Assembly (NCBI RefSeq): GCF_019320115.1
Contig: NC_089591.1
Location: 62,071,798 to 62,135,797, forward strand
Direction of reading: 5' to 3'
Length of the DNA: 64,000 nt
Source of the DNA: Miscanthus floridulus
Lineage: Eukaryota; Streptophyta; Magnoliopsida; Poales; Poaceae
The notes under the pieces were generated by a model. The model was not told the DNA's origin. It did not search any database and was given only the letters and a program-made list of their open reading frames with translations. Shown piece after piece: positions 33,986-46,560 of the stretch (positions are counted from its first letter, which is position 1; every line of letters begins with the position of its first letter). The position numbers and the translations under genes are program-made.

Positions 33986-35799
33986 GCTAGGCAGGATGCC
34001 ACTGCGCCATCCATGTGCTCGTGCATTGGACTGACAGCTGCACGGGCGTGAGTAGCTGGAATCTGGATGGACTCGGAATCTCGGATTGTTAAAACCATTC
34101 CACTCTCTCTCTCTCCCTTCTCTTCTTCGATATTTTAGTCAGTTTTGTAATGGAAACCGAAATTCCCAAAAGGGTCAGACAAGATAAGGAAGGATGAAGA
34201 ACTATAGATGTCAACGGGCCCGTTCTCTGACTCGCCGCGGATGAATTCTACCACCATGGAGGATTAAATGGGGCTGAAGTTATCCTCGTCGGAGATCACG
34301 GGGGCAGGGATGGTATGCAGGTCCCGTCCCCGCTCCCCGCGGAGACCTGATTTCAAAGACTCATATACTGATAATGCCCAATACCTATGATATATAAGCA
34401 ATGTTGCAACCCTAACTCCTGTCGAAACGATCAACGAAAATGTGAAATGAAAGTTACATTTCATAGTCCTGTTGTATTACTTAGGGTTTTAAACCATTTT
34501 TTATTAAGCGAAAATGCTATAGAACATATATGTGCTACTTAAATAAAGTTTGAAGTGTAAACTTTGTAGATGACGATAAAATACTTGCGGCCCATAAGGA
34601 TCCCCACGGGGACTAATTTCCCGTGAGAATGGGGATGGAGAGAAAGTCTTCCCGTGACACTTGATGGAGATGGGGATGAGAAATTTTCTTCTCCATGGGG
34701 ACGGGAGATGGGGAGGCACCCCCGACGGATGAAGAACGGATCCAGAAACGCTAACGTACATGTCACGAGCAGATGATAGGAGACGCGGCACCCAGATTCC
34801 GATTGGCCGAAAAGATCGAATTCTGAACTGAAAACCACGCAACCGACGCCAGAAATCACTCGAGCAGGGCAGGAACACCCAAAAAAAAGAAGAACGGACT
34901 ATGACGATAGCAGACACGGAAACGCGAAACTGACGCACAAGACAGCCAGAATCGAGCCAAAGATCAAATTTCTCGGCGCGGATTGGAGAGCGGAGACCAG
35001 GCACGCTGAGGACCGGGGACCTCACCTGGCTAGCTTGCCGAAGCAGCAGCGCCTGATCGACGAGCACGGACGCCGATCACCCTGGCTACTTGGCTAGAGC
35101 CGCGAGACGGTGGAATGGCACGGCGGCCCTTTTATACAAAGCAACGGCGGCAGCCGCTCAAAACCAGGCGGTGTACTGCGCCTGCGCTTCGTATGATCGT
35201 ATCCGGGTCCGGGCAGTACAAAAGGCAGGCAAGGTTCGGCCCTGCAGTACAACGGGACGGGTTGCGGACAGCGGACGCGCGCCGGTGCGTGTGCGTGAGA
35301 ATGGCAGTGGCAGGTGAGGGAGGTGGGTGCGGGCCGGTCGATCGGTCAGCGATGCGCGCGCGATCTTTTGACCAGCCGGGGCCGCGACGTGGACGGATGG
35401 ACCACCTCGCTGCCGCTGCTCGCTGGCTCCCTCTCGCTTGACTTTTGGGTGTTAAATTTGGTTTGGCGTGCGACGGCGACTGCGACCGCGACCGCGACGA
35501 CTGGAACCAGTGGCTTGGAGCTTGTCTCGATTGAACAAGTGCCGGGTTCGCCGTTCACATGTTGAGGGCCTTGGGGTGCGTACAAGATGGTTGACAAAAT
35601 TTCGGTGTTGGTCTTGTGTGTCGTCGTAATCTTGTACGGTCACGCTCATATCAGGCATCTGCGGTTTTTCTGCACTACTACTTCGCTGAACCGTTGGTTT
35701 TGGAGAACTCATGTGGTGATGACCTGTTCCCAAATCAACGATTGATAGCGCAACTGGTTGTCTCGATTTATAATTTTGTGCTACTAATTGTTTCGTGTA
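33986..35799. other. Region upstream of the second YSL gene, TE-like, no gene
   Basis: A CT tract lies at about 34103. Segments at 34215-34345 and 34590-34730 are rich in GGGGA/TCCCC words (CCCCGCGGAGACC, GGATCCCCACGGGGAC), typical of an unclassified grass repeat. A 187-codon minus frame at 34504-35067 covers this repeat and matches no protein I know. Confidence 0.4.
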
Positions 35800-36430
35800 C
35801 TAACAGCCTGTTTAGAGGCTGTTTGATCCATTGTAGCAATAAAAATTAACAACTAAAATTAGTAATAATAGATCCAAATAGACCTGCTAATAATATGCTA
35901 ATTATTAGCTGAAGGGTTGCTAACTATTAGTTTTATTTAAAGGCTTGTAGTGGCTAAAAGGTGCTAATAGTTTATGTACCTTCAACTCAGTATGCAACCA
36001 CCTATTAGCAGCCGGATCCAAACTCTCCCCTGCTAATAGGTGGCTACAAAATAGCACTAAAAATGGCTACCTAATAGTTAATAACTGCTAATTTTTAGCT
36101 AGCTAATTTTTAATAGGGACTATTTGGATTCATTAGCACTAAAAATTAGCTACCTAATAGCTAATAACTGTTAATTTTTAGCTAGCTATTTTTTAACAAG
36201 GACTATTTGAATTCATCTATTAGGACTTGTTTGGATCCATCCAACTAAAATTTAGCTAGCTAAACTTTAGTTATGGGTGTTTGGATCCTCTAGCCAATTA
36301 TGCTACCTCTCATAAATTCCATTGTTTAGCTATCTGAACTTTAGTTGGGATGTTTGGATTCTCTGACTAAACTTTAGTTAGGAGTAGTTTGGTCATTAAG
36401 ATTTTTTATCTGGTTTTACCTAGGTTGAAA
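35800..36430. repeat. MITE-like DNA with an 83-bp tandem duplication
   Basis: The words GGCTGTTTGATCCATT, GGACTATTTGGATTCATTAG, TTGTTTGGATCCATCC and TAGCTAGCTAA recur in both orientations, as in nested MITEs. Two adjacent units starting at about 36066 and 36149 (GCTACCTAATAG... to ...GGACTATTTG) are about 83 bp apart and highly similar. Exact element limits are not defined. Confidence 0.55.
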
Positions 36431-37560
36431 CAACTAAAATGGTTGTGTACATTTTAGCCTCTAAGGCTATCTCCAACAGCAACACCCAAAATACAAGACA
36501 CATTCGTCCTTTGGGTAGCGCTACAGGCAAAAGGTTCAATATCTATTCGACATCTTCTCCAACAATAAGACCTAAAAAAGAATCCTTTCTGCAGATAGGT
36601 TTCCAGGAGAGAGGATGCCCATATTTGGGTTGTGCCTCTCAGACAACCCAAAATATGTCTCCCGTATAGGTACTTTGTTGAAGGCTAATTTTAATTCTCT
36701 TGCTACCCATTTTAAGTTTATATGCTCATATGAGTTCGTTGTTGAAGAATGTCTAACTAGAGTTTTGCTGGGTTACACCTAAGCTAGCCATAGCGACACG
36801 AGACGTTACTCTAGTCTTCATTATTAAAATTTGGAAGTAAAATGTTTGTGTTTTGACCCTGTATCAAATAAAAAAGTCAACTGCTTACTCTGTACAGCTA
36901 ATATTTGTCTGTCAATGTATACCTAGTTTTTTTTTATTGAATTACAAAAGTACAAACACACAAGCTCAATATATACACATACTCACTCCTATGAACTCAT
37001 GTACATAAACCCTACCTCTATGAGCACGTCTGAAAAACTTTAACAACACGTCTCGAGAATGACAAAGTCACCACAGACACTTCGCTGTCGATGGGTACGT
37101 CGCCTACCACTGAAAACATAATGCCGTTAAATCCTGGAATAAATCCAGAAAAATATGAGCGCCCGTGCCAAGTCGATGACTTGATATACTCCCTTCGTTC
37201 TAAGAAGAATGTAATCTTAGGTGTAGCATTGGTCAAAGTTCGCTAAGTTTATTATAAAAAACTACCTGTAGGATTAATAAGGGTTGTTTGGTTCAGCGAG
37301 TAATGGAAAGTTTGAGTTGTGAGCTCAAGAAAGTTGTTATCAGTTATATATTGTGGAAACATTGTTAGCTATTTTGGTTTAAATAACTACGAAGCCGATT
37401 TCATTCCTCTATCTCACCTGAAGCAGTTGTGAAAACTTCTCTCTATTTCCTTCCATCTTGGAAAAAATCAAAAGCTAAAAAGCCAAAAGAAAGGTCTAAG
37501 GTGCTGCGAAAATTATACTAGAAATAGTTGCTCCTGGAAAAGCATTTTCTAGTTTAGTCC
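36431..37560. other. Intergenic stretch, nothing recognised
   Basis: AT-rich DNA with short spurious frames. Sequence near 36465-36670 (CTCCAACAGC, GGCTATCTCCAACAG) resembles the start of common grass MITEs, but no matching right end was found. Confidence 0.35.
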
Positions 37561-37561
37561 A

Positions 37562-38110
37562 TGTCACACCCTGAAATTGAATTTTTGGATTGTGAGTACA
37601 ATACACCTAATAAAGTAAATGATGCAACATTTTTCATAAAATTTTCCAAGATTTAATTAGGGTTTTACAATTTAAACAGTGCAATCTGAACTTAATGTTT
37701 TTAGAAAAATCAATCTGATATATTGTTGCATTCACGCTGCTTGCATTACTTTCAAAATAAAATATAAGTTTTGTTTGAAAAACAAATTTAAATCTTATTT
37801 TAAAAGTGTTTAAAAGTGGAAAGTTTTGAAAACTCAAATAGTTAAATGATTTTCAAAATAAAGTTTTAAAGTTTATAAAAAGTTAAAAAACCTATTCTCT
37901 CTGTTTGGGCCAAAAAATCATTTTACCCAGCCCACAAACCTTTTTTCTCTATCCTTTTTCTTTTCAGCTCGCTGCTCACTCCTTGTCGGGTCGAAACCCC
38001 TCGTCCCTCTTGGCCTGGCCTTTTCCTTTCACTGGTCGAAGTTGCTAGCCGCTTACAGCCCACGCCGGCCCAAGCCAGCCTGCATCCCAACTATTTTATA
38101 TTAAAACTGC
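37562..38110 (+). mobile_element. Possible gypsy LTR fragment (TGTCACACCC start)
   Basis: TGTCACACCCTGAAATTGAA resembles the start of the chromovirus LTR at 53553 (TGTAACACCCTAAAATTAGC), and the following AT-rich composition is also similar. No second LTR, primer site or coding remnant adjoins it, so this is tentative. Confidence 0.35.
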
Positions 38111-38744
38111 ACCTATTTTATTTACTAAGTGTTTTTGTGAAAGAATGGTGCAGTTAGAATTTGGCCAAATTTGAATTTATTAGTCGCTAATAGTTAGCTA
38201 GTTAATAGTAGTCTCTTAATAGTAGCAAGTTTGGCTCAACTAGTAAGGTAGTTGTCAGTTGAGTAACAATTAGCTAGATATTAGCTGGATCCTTTTGGAT
38301 CACGAAGATAATTATTAGCTCTGTAGATCCCTGTAGGGTCTAAATTTGACTCAAGTAAATTCTATCAAGCTAATCCTGACCACTGATTCCAAATCAAATG
38401 ATTAAATGATATGGGTGCGGCTATAGTATCGACACCAAAAACAAGAAAAAAGGAGAATATCGATGAGACCTCCACGCCTGTTCCACGCCAAAGCGAGCAA
38501 GGACCGGTGGGAATTCTTCAGGTCCAAACAGCCGACCGAAAGACTCCGCCGAACGGCAGCGCGCCAAAAATTCACGTACGGAGCAGCGGGAGCAGCGCGC
38601 CAAAATATACGTACGGCAGTTTCAACTGTGGGTCGGGCTCCTTCTACTTTTTGGCTGGGCCCATTAACGACATCAGGAGCAAGTAGCCGAGCACGCATGC
38701 CCATTGGAGCGCTCAGATACGTTTCATTCTTTCTCTCCTTTTTC
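38111..38744. other. Intergenic stretch, nothing recognised
   Basis: Short overlapping frames around 38402-38750 on both strands have no family resemblance. No RNA gene or clear repeat seen. Confidence 0.35.
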
Positions 38745-39140
38745 TTTTAATCTTTGTTTATTTCTTTATTTTTCTAATTATGCTTTTCTTTGATTCATAT
38801 TTTTATTTTTATCTTTCTTTATTTTCCTTTATTTTTCTTGTTCTTTCTTTTTTCTTATTATTTTTCTTTTCATGCTTCAATTTATTTTTTGTTTTTATTT
38901 TTGTTTTTGTTATATGTGAATTATTATTATTCTTTTATTTTTTTATATTTTTATATTTATTTTTTTTGCTTTTACTATAATTAACTATTTTGTCTATTTT
39001 ATTTTATTTTTGTTCTTATGTTTTATTATTTTTTGTTTTTCTTTCTTTTTCCTTTTTGCTTTGTCTTTATACTTTCTATAGAGTTTTTTTTTCTTTTTCT
39101 ATTTTATCCTAATTAATTATTTTTCATGTTTACTTTTTTT
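38745..39140. repeat. T-rich low-complexity tract
   Basis: About 400 bp of impure TTTTATTTTT/TTTCTTT on the plus strand with almost no G. Open frames of mostly Phe, Leu and Tyr arise from this composition and are not genes. Confidence 0.85.
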
Positions 39141-39144
39141 ATTC

Positions 39145-39800
39145 CATGATGCTCTATGACACGAGGCTATATGATGTATGTTTTGTGATGTTAACATAGT
39201 ATACGTATGATGTTCTATGATGTATTTTATGATGTTCTTGTGGTATATACATATCATGTTCTATGATGTGTTTTGCGATGTTTATGTAGTATACATATGA
39301 TGTTCTATGGTGTTTTGTGATGTTCATGTAGTATATATATGTGATGTTTTATGATTTTTATTGTGATGTTCACTTGTTATACATGTGATGTTCTATAATG
39401 TTTTTGTGATGTGCACGTTGTATACATGTGATGTTCTACAATTTATTTTGTGATGTTCGTGTAGTATACATTTGATGTTCATGTAGTATATAATGACGTT
39501 CTATGATGTATTTTATGATATTCACGTAGTATACATGTGATGTTCTATAATATTTTTTTGATGTTTACATGATATAAATGTGATGTTATTTTTCACTTCT
39601 TTTATTTTTCACATTTGCTTTTTTTATATTCTATGGTATAAAGTATACATATGATGTTCATATAGTATACACATGACGTCCTATTTTATATTTTATTATG
39701 TTCATGTAATATGAATGTGATATTGTATGATTATCTTTGAGTATTCATACAGTACACGAGGCATATTCTATAGTATATTTTCATGTTGTTCAATTAATAT
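39145..39800. repeat. Degenerate tandem array of TGATGTTCTATGATG words
   Basis: A unit of roughly 50-60 bp (TGATGTTCTATGATGT...TTTTGTGATGTTCATGTAGTATACAT) is repeated about ten times with substitutions and length changes. The last copies merge into AT-rich DNA near 39800. It looks like an old minisatellite, possibly inside a transposon. Confidence 0.75.
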
Positions 39801-42700
39801 CTATGTGATGTTATTTTAAATTTCTCTCTTTACGTGGTTTTTTATTTTTGTTTTCCTTTATGCTTTGTTTGTTCTTTTATTATTTTCTCTATTTGTGTAA
39901 TTTTATTTATTTTATAAGTCTGTATATTTTATATTTTTGTTGTTCTTCACCTAAATCTATAATTTTTCTCTTAGTCTGAAATACTATTTTTCTAAATTAA
40001 GAACATTTTTCTTGTGTATGCGGAACATTGCTTTTTGAATCTAAAACATTGCCTTTGTTCAATAATAAAAGAAAATATTCTATCCTTATGAAATAAATGT
40101 TCGTTAATGAATTTTTATCTAAATATATTTATATGGGGTCTTGTTTTAAAACATTTATTATAAAAAGTACAATGGTGCAATCGAAATTTAATTTGGATAT
40201 TTGGTTTAGCAGTTACAACTTTTTTAGTTAGTATAAAATGATGATGTAATATGGTTGCTGCGTCCACGGTGGATCCCACGCAAATTTAATAACTTACATT
40301 AGGCGGGCGTGATTAAACGGAGCGGAGCTCGCGCAAATTGTCTGCCGGTGCGAGGTCACGCGCCAAACGGTCGGACCCTAGCAGGCCTTAGGACCAGTTC
40401 GGTCTCACGTGGGCAACAGTGCTGTTGTGTATGGATCGGGTAGGGTTTGGTGATTTGTTCAGCCTACATAAAAAGGTTGCCTTCTATGTGAAGCAGAATA
40501 CCGGGGCTGTCATATTCCGCTGGTTAAGTTTTTTTAGAACCTTCCTTACCTCGGTGAGGCCAGAACAAACTGAAGCTTGGATGGGGATAAGAATATGAGA
40601 TATTATATCTATCGATGAAATCTAGTCGGCAGTCTACTGAGGGGTATGTCTATGGTAGTAGATGAATCGGTGGAGGTGCACGAGATACGAACTAGATGGT
40701 AATACAAGCATCGAGACACAAGATTTAGACATGGTTGGCCGTCAGTATGATGTAATACCTACATCTTGTGTTCCGATGTATTGCATTAAGATATGTGTAG
40801 ATACTCACTAAGGGACCCTTGCCTCTCCTTATATACTCTTAAGGGGTAGGGTTATAAGGAAGATATTCTATTTGGTATTATACAATAAATCACATCTTCT
40901 TGCATCCTTACAATGAACGCCTTGATCTTGTGGGCTATGCCATGTTTTGTCTTGTGGATACTGGATGTATATCTCCCACAATATCCTAACCATCCGTTCT
41001 TCATGTTTCATTTAATCTTAACCATTCATTCATTTTCCTTTTCCTATCCCACTCCCAATATCCTAATATCCAAATGGCACCAAGAGGTTTGAACAAGCGA
41101 GATTAACCACGTTCTGCAGAAGACGCCATCTGCGTGGGCTTACCAGCCCATTGCTGTTCACCTGCTTGGTCTGTTTCGGCCCGTGCGGTGATTTGATGAG
41201 GTGGGAAGAAGTTTTTAATCCCTCAACTTTGTCGAAGTACAATTTGCCTCGATCGAGTTTGCTGACCTCCTCTGACTTGAGTTTTATCGCTATGCGGTTT
41301 TGGCTGCACCACGTTAGCAAAGAGGAATGTAAATCGAACTATGTTAATATTCGAGAAGGCTGATTATATTTTATAAAAAAACTTTAAAATATATATTTTA
41401 AAAACTATCTATTCTAATATTAGTAGCTAATTATATGTAATTAAATATCATAATATCTATTCTAATATTAGAAAATTAATCAGTGTTATAAATAGCAGGC
41501 TAAGACATTTAGGGATCTCCCTTCTCAAAAGCTAATAGCAAGCTAAATCGAGCTACGGCGAATAATAGCGGCTAAATTGTATATAAGAGCAAATATCTTA
41601 ACCTTCTACAAACAGCTATATCGGGAGATAGCAGTAGCTGCAACAGAAGATTTAGAAGCTTGAAATTAATTTAAAAATTGTTTTACTTTAAAAAATAAAA
41701 CCAGTTTTAGTTTTCCCCAAAAATCATGCTATATCTTATGGTATCTCGTTTGAAATTATTTGAATCTGGTATTGTCTTCTTTTTTTGTTTATTTGTAGAA
41801 GATGCCCTCATTATATATTTAGTATACTTGACCGCCAGTTTCTGAACATGTCCCGAGTACTCATTCTAGTCGTAGTACTTACAAATTACACAATTAACTC
41901 TCCAAACTTGTTCCAAGTTCTCACTTCATTTTTATACTTGCAAATTGTATATTTAGTTCTCTAAACTTGTCTGAAGTTCTCATTTTGAACCCAATATTGA
42001 TGCTACCACAACTATTTTGGCAAAACTTTGCAAACTCTTCTTGGCGTTTCATAGGTCTAAGTCACATTTTTTTGTGTTTTGCAATTGAAGCCTCCACAAA
42101 ATCAAAAAATAAACTAAACCAAACAACAAAAAACCAACATATAAGACAAAAACCAACATATAAGAACCAAGCATGTGATTTTTTTGGTTTCTATCATTTT
42201 CGATGTGCTCATCGCCCTCCCCAAACCACAGTCAGGGCACACGATCAAGCAATACTTTTTATAGAAAAAATATTTGGATACTTTTTCAGAAAAATAAATT
42301 CTGTAATTTTTTAAGTTTAATTAACCCTACAAATTATCAATCCTCGATTTACTCATTTTATGATTGACGTGTGACGTCAGAACGTCTAGAGTAGATTTGG
42401 ACGTTTTTAAAAGTTAGCCAGAGAAGATACAAGAATTAATATTTTGTAAGGAAACGCTCAGCCATGGTAGTCCGTCCCATCGGATGCGGCACCTAGTCCT
42501 ACGCAGCGACCGACCTCTAAAAAAATTCCCCACTCCGCTCATCCGCCTGTCGCGGTGTGGCCAAGCATTTCTAGGCCGCTCATCTGTTCGCCCCGCTGTG
42601 TCCCCTTCTCCACCGCTCCCTACCCCTTGTCGCGGCGTTGCGCTGTGCCCTTCCCCCACCGCGCTGCACCCCATTGCCAGCTTGAAACGATCCACGATCT
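39801..42700. other. AT-rich intergenic region with scattered TE fragments
   Basis: No supported gene. At about 40790-40900 CTCCTTATATACTCTT followed by leader-like sequence may be an LTR promoter fragment. At about 41486-41640 GTGTTATAAATAGCAGGCTA and AATAATAGCGGCTAA resemble one end of a hAT-type MITE. Short frames elsewhere are unconvincing. Confidence 0.4.
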
Positions 42701-44930
42701 CCTCAAAAGAAAATCCACAGATTACATCATAATGTGATAAACCCAGAAAGACCAAGATATCACATTATCTTTATTCAGCTGATATCATAGTCATACATCA
42801 TGGAAATACAAGATTACAAGGCATTACAACACTGGGTAACACTCCTAAGTACAATGTTATACTAGCGAAAATGCACATAGATTAGCATTAGAGTAGACAT
42901 AACGCGTCGACGGGTGAAGGCTCCTCCTTCACGGACAATCATCAGAGTAGGCGTAGAATGTCAGCGGGCGTAGACTTCATCTCCTCAACCAAACTTGAGC
43001 GTAGGAACAAGACCAACTAATCCTTCTAATCTCCATTGTCATCATCATAGATGACATCCAAAACTTGCCAAATATATTTCCGTATGATTGGTACTAGCCG
43101 TTAACTCCCACCCTATGCTTTGCATATGCTTTATGGTAAGTGGAATGCAAGGGTAGAGCAAAAGGCCTATATATGGCTGTAGGTTTCCTATGCAAGTTTA
43201 TCGATATTTTATAATAGTTCATCAAGTTTTAACCCATCTCATCCACACGTTCACCCATCCGATCACACACATCTCACCACACTCTCACTCTCTAGGCGGC
43301 AAGGACGACTCCCTCTCATACCTTGCCTTATTGGCTAATAGCCGAAGCCCAACAAACCTAGGGAGGAGAAGAAGAAAGGACACCTCTCACTAATCAAGGG
43401 AAGTGTAGGTCATAGGAATGTCTATATCTGCGGACGCAGCTATACGTATAGATTGATCAACTTTGCAGAGAGTGTACACCTAGAACCATAAGATCACCAT
43501 CATCGACGGAGGCCCCCATCTAATCTGATACCGACTGCCTTCCAACCACTACGATGTCACCCTATCACTTAGCCCTGGGCCACCCTAGAGTCCACTGGCA
43601 CACTAAGACTATGAGACATAGTACTAGGCCCCCAGAGGTCACTACATTGTCTTAGGAGGGTGTGAGCCATATGACCGTACCTCCCTACATTTATCCGCTT
43701 CCAACCCAATAGTAGTGGCACCATCCTAGTTGGTCGGGTAGCCATCTCCCACCCGAATGGGAGTGAGTGGTGTGCATGAAGGGTCCTATGATCCGGTTCT
43801 CTCGACATACCAGTCCTTAGGGGGACCAGACAGGACATCTTCTAAAGGGGCCAACCAACACCTCGTGCCTCGATGACACCTCCATCCTAGGGCTTCATCC
43901 CACGAAGACACTCCACCTTGGGACCTCCTTATCTCACATGTACCCGCCATAGGTACCTCTCATAGGGAATGCCTAGGTAGCATCCCCTTGGCAAGACTTG
44001 TCCATAGACTCATTGTATAATCCTATCCAGTCGACTCAACCCTCACCACGCACCCAAGACACATGCCAAGATCTCCCCAAGTTGTTATCACATTATTACC
44101 ATATCATCGGCACCAAGTGCCTTAGCCACTCACAAACAATCATCCACCAAGCATCACATCACAGATATAATGCATAGTAGAAGCAAGTAGTAAGTAGTAT
44201 GCGAGCGTCTATCCTAACAGTGGGTGTGTAGGGGTAAAAGTTGCATCAAGGTAATGGCTTTCAAGCAATTCTACCATGCAACCTATCACAGATTATTTGC
44301 ATAAAAGTAAAAGCACTAGCAGCTACATTGTTATATGTTTAATAGGATTCTACGAGGTTGGATGGGATGTGGCATTGTTGACTGGTCATCTCTGAGACCC
44401 TTCATGTATTCATCATCGTTCTCCTCCATGTCCTGCTGCCATCCATGTTTCCTTCCTCCAACAAGTTCTGGTCCGATCAACATTATCCTCGATGCAACTA
44501 CCTCGATAGAGCAACAAACCAGACAAAGTGCAATCAATACACTAAAAGGGCAACAAGACTAAGAAAGATCGAACAACACCAAAAGAACACCAAGGGAAAA
44601 AGACTTAGCCCTCGTGGAGGATTTCTGATCCTTTGGACAAAGAGGCAGAAGTGGTTGTTTACTAAGCACAAACACAAGTCATAGCCTAGCCAGTACATCC
44701 TGGGTCAATCGTGTCGACCTGTACAGCTTCAAGAATAATGGCCTAGACCCTAGCTCATCCTAAGCAAACACCACAAAAAATAAGACTAGCCCTCACAAAG
44801 TTAGTCCGTATCCTCAGGCTTAAAAAGGAGAAAGTCAGCATGGCTTGTCCATGCCACATCCTTGGTAGAGATAGCACTCTAATGGTCGATCGGGTCGACT
44901 CGCATGGTTTTGAGAACATGACATACCTTA
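42701..44930. other. TE-like region, unclassified
   Basis: A segment at 42740-42870 (ATTACAAGGCATTACAACACTGG) resembles the end of a gypsy LTR in reverse orientation. The following DNA is C/A-rich on the plus strand with no recognised coding domain. Homology is not secure. Confidence 0.3.
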
Positions 44931-44939
44931 GTTTCGCTA

Positions 44940-45860
44940 ACTAGAAGTGATAGTTCGATCTTTGATCCAATCGTCATGGCTAAGGATGGGATTGAACAAA
45001 GCGGGCTAAGGGGGAGAAGGGAGCAGTTCTGATCTCTCTCAATCCATACGCCATTGTAATTGACGAGAACCAAGGGAGGATGGAACAGGAGGAGAAAAGA
45101 GAGGAGCAGTGGTACTCCTTCCAATCCTCACGCTAAGGCAAAAGATAGGGCATTGGAAGGAGCGACACACAAGAGAACATGAACACCCAAATCCACTCAT
45201 AGAGTACCTTGACCTATGTGAACTAAATGGCATCAAGACACCCCTAGAGTCTTAGCGGTGCGGTTGTCACCGCTAGAACCTAGAGAGCGCTAAGGTCTAA
45301 AATAGGTACAAGCATACAAGGGGCTTGAGCATGAAAGAGCCAAAAGAAGGAAAAAGGGATTCACCTTCCTTTGATCCACTTGCCATAGCTATCGATGGGA
45401 ATGGAAGGAATGGAATCAAGAGAACAACAAAGAACACTGAACAGGCACAAACAGGCAAAAAGGGACTTGGTTCCACGATGCTTTGATCCACATGTCATGG
45501 TAATAGACATGGACCAAAGAAATAGGATCAAGAAGATCAATCCACATCTTGCTAGATCAATGGGGATCGATAGAGGGGAAAAAGAAGATAGAGGAACGGT
45601 CTCTGCATTCTTTCGACCAACACACCATGGAAATGGGCGAGGGTTGAAAGAGAAGCGACACAAATCTCATGGGGTTCCTCGATCCACACCAACTCATAGG
45701 GCACCATGACCTATGTGTAACTCAATTGGCACTTTGCTATTCCTAGGGTTCTTAGTGATGCGGTTGTCACCGTGAGAACCATAGAAATGCTACGTCAAAG
45801 TGGCACAAGCATATGACATGGTGAGGAAGAAAAGAAGAGCAAAAGAGAACAAAAGAGCAA
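44940..45860. repeat. Degenerate block repeats around GATCCAC..GCCATGG motifs
   Basis: A motif like TTTGATCCACATGTCATGGTAAT occurs in diverged form at about 44957, 45037, 45373, 45481 and 45611. Larger blocks also recur about 490 bp apart: CTCATAGAGTACCTTGACCTATGTG (about 45196) against CTCATAGGGCACCATGACCTATGTG (about 45691), each followed by GCGGTTGTCACCG. This indicates old unequal duplication within non-coding TE-like DNA. Confidence 0.6.
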
Positions 45861-46379
45861 AAGAGGTGGAGCCCGATGGTCTTGGTGAGACAACTCACGG
45901 CCATGAGCTTCACCTACACAAGTTAGCTTCCATAGTCCCATGATTGTCGTCCTCTAGTTCTCCCACTAGACTAGGTCATGAATGGCTCGCCAGGTGTGGG
46001 TAGGGAGCGCACCATCATTGAGTCCATAGTGGCCTCATCCAAGGGCCGAATAGGATCGCTAATGATCGTAGCACTACAGAGGGAATGAGTTACGCTTGGC
46101 ATCACAGCCATGGCAGGACAAATCCACGATCGAAAATGTTTGAACGAATTACAATTCCCTCGACCAGCTCGAAGGCTCGGTCCACAGGGGCAACAACATG
46201 AACACACAAAGAACCAACAACTCAACAACATGGCATGGAGTACCACATATCCATAGCAACAAGAGATAGACCGGCATGAAGGCATGGCACAAGCATAGAT
46301 ATAGATAAATGGTCATGTATGACAAGTATGAAAGAGCAAAGAATGAAAAACAAAGGCTTTGCCGACGTTGAGGATGGCG

Positions 46380-46560
46380 TCGACAGGGTTCAAAGGTTTG
46401 AACTTGGAGGCAGAGGGCCGCTATAGCTCGTCTAGGCAAGCTGCGGCTAGCTATTGGAAGGCTATGGCTAGCTGTAGCTTGCTTTGACTGGCTATGGCTC
46501 GCTACCTCTAGCCACGGCTTGGCCAAAGCTTGCTAGAGGTAGCCGGGACTAGTCAGTGAG
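46380..46560. repeat. GCTATGGCTAGCT-word repeats
   Basis: Short imperfect units of GGCTATGGCTAGC, GCTGCGGCTAGC and GCTCGCTACCTCTAGCC recur every 12-20 bases. The block ends directly at the LTR-like TGTAGCACCCGGG at 46561. Confidence 0.6.

Noticed and set aside
34504..35067. 187-codon minus-strand open frame upstream of the second YSL gene
   Set aside because: It spans GGGGA/TCCCC repeat DNA and contains no recognised domain.
38780..38984. Phe/Tyr-rich open frames resembling membrane peptides
   Set aside because: They arise from the T-rich low-complexity tract and have no credible gene context.
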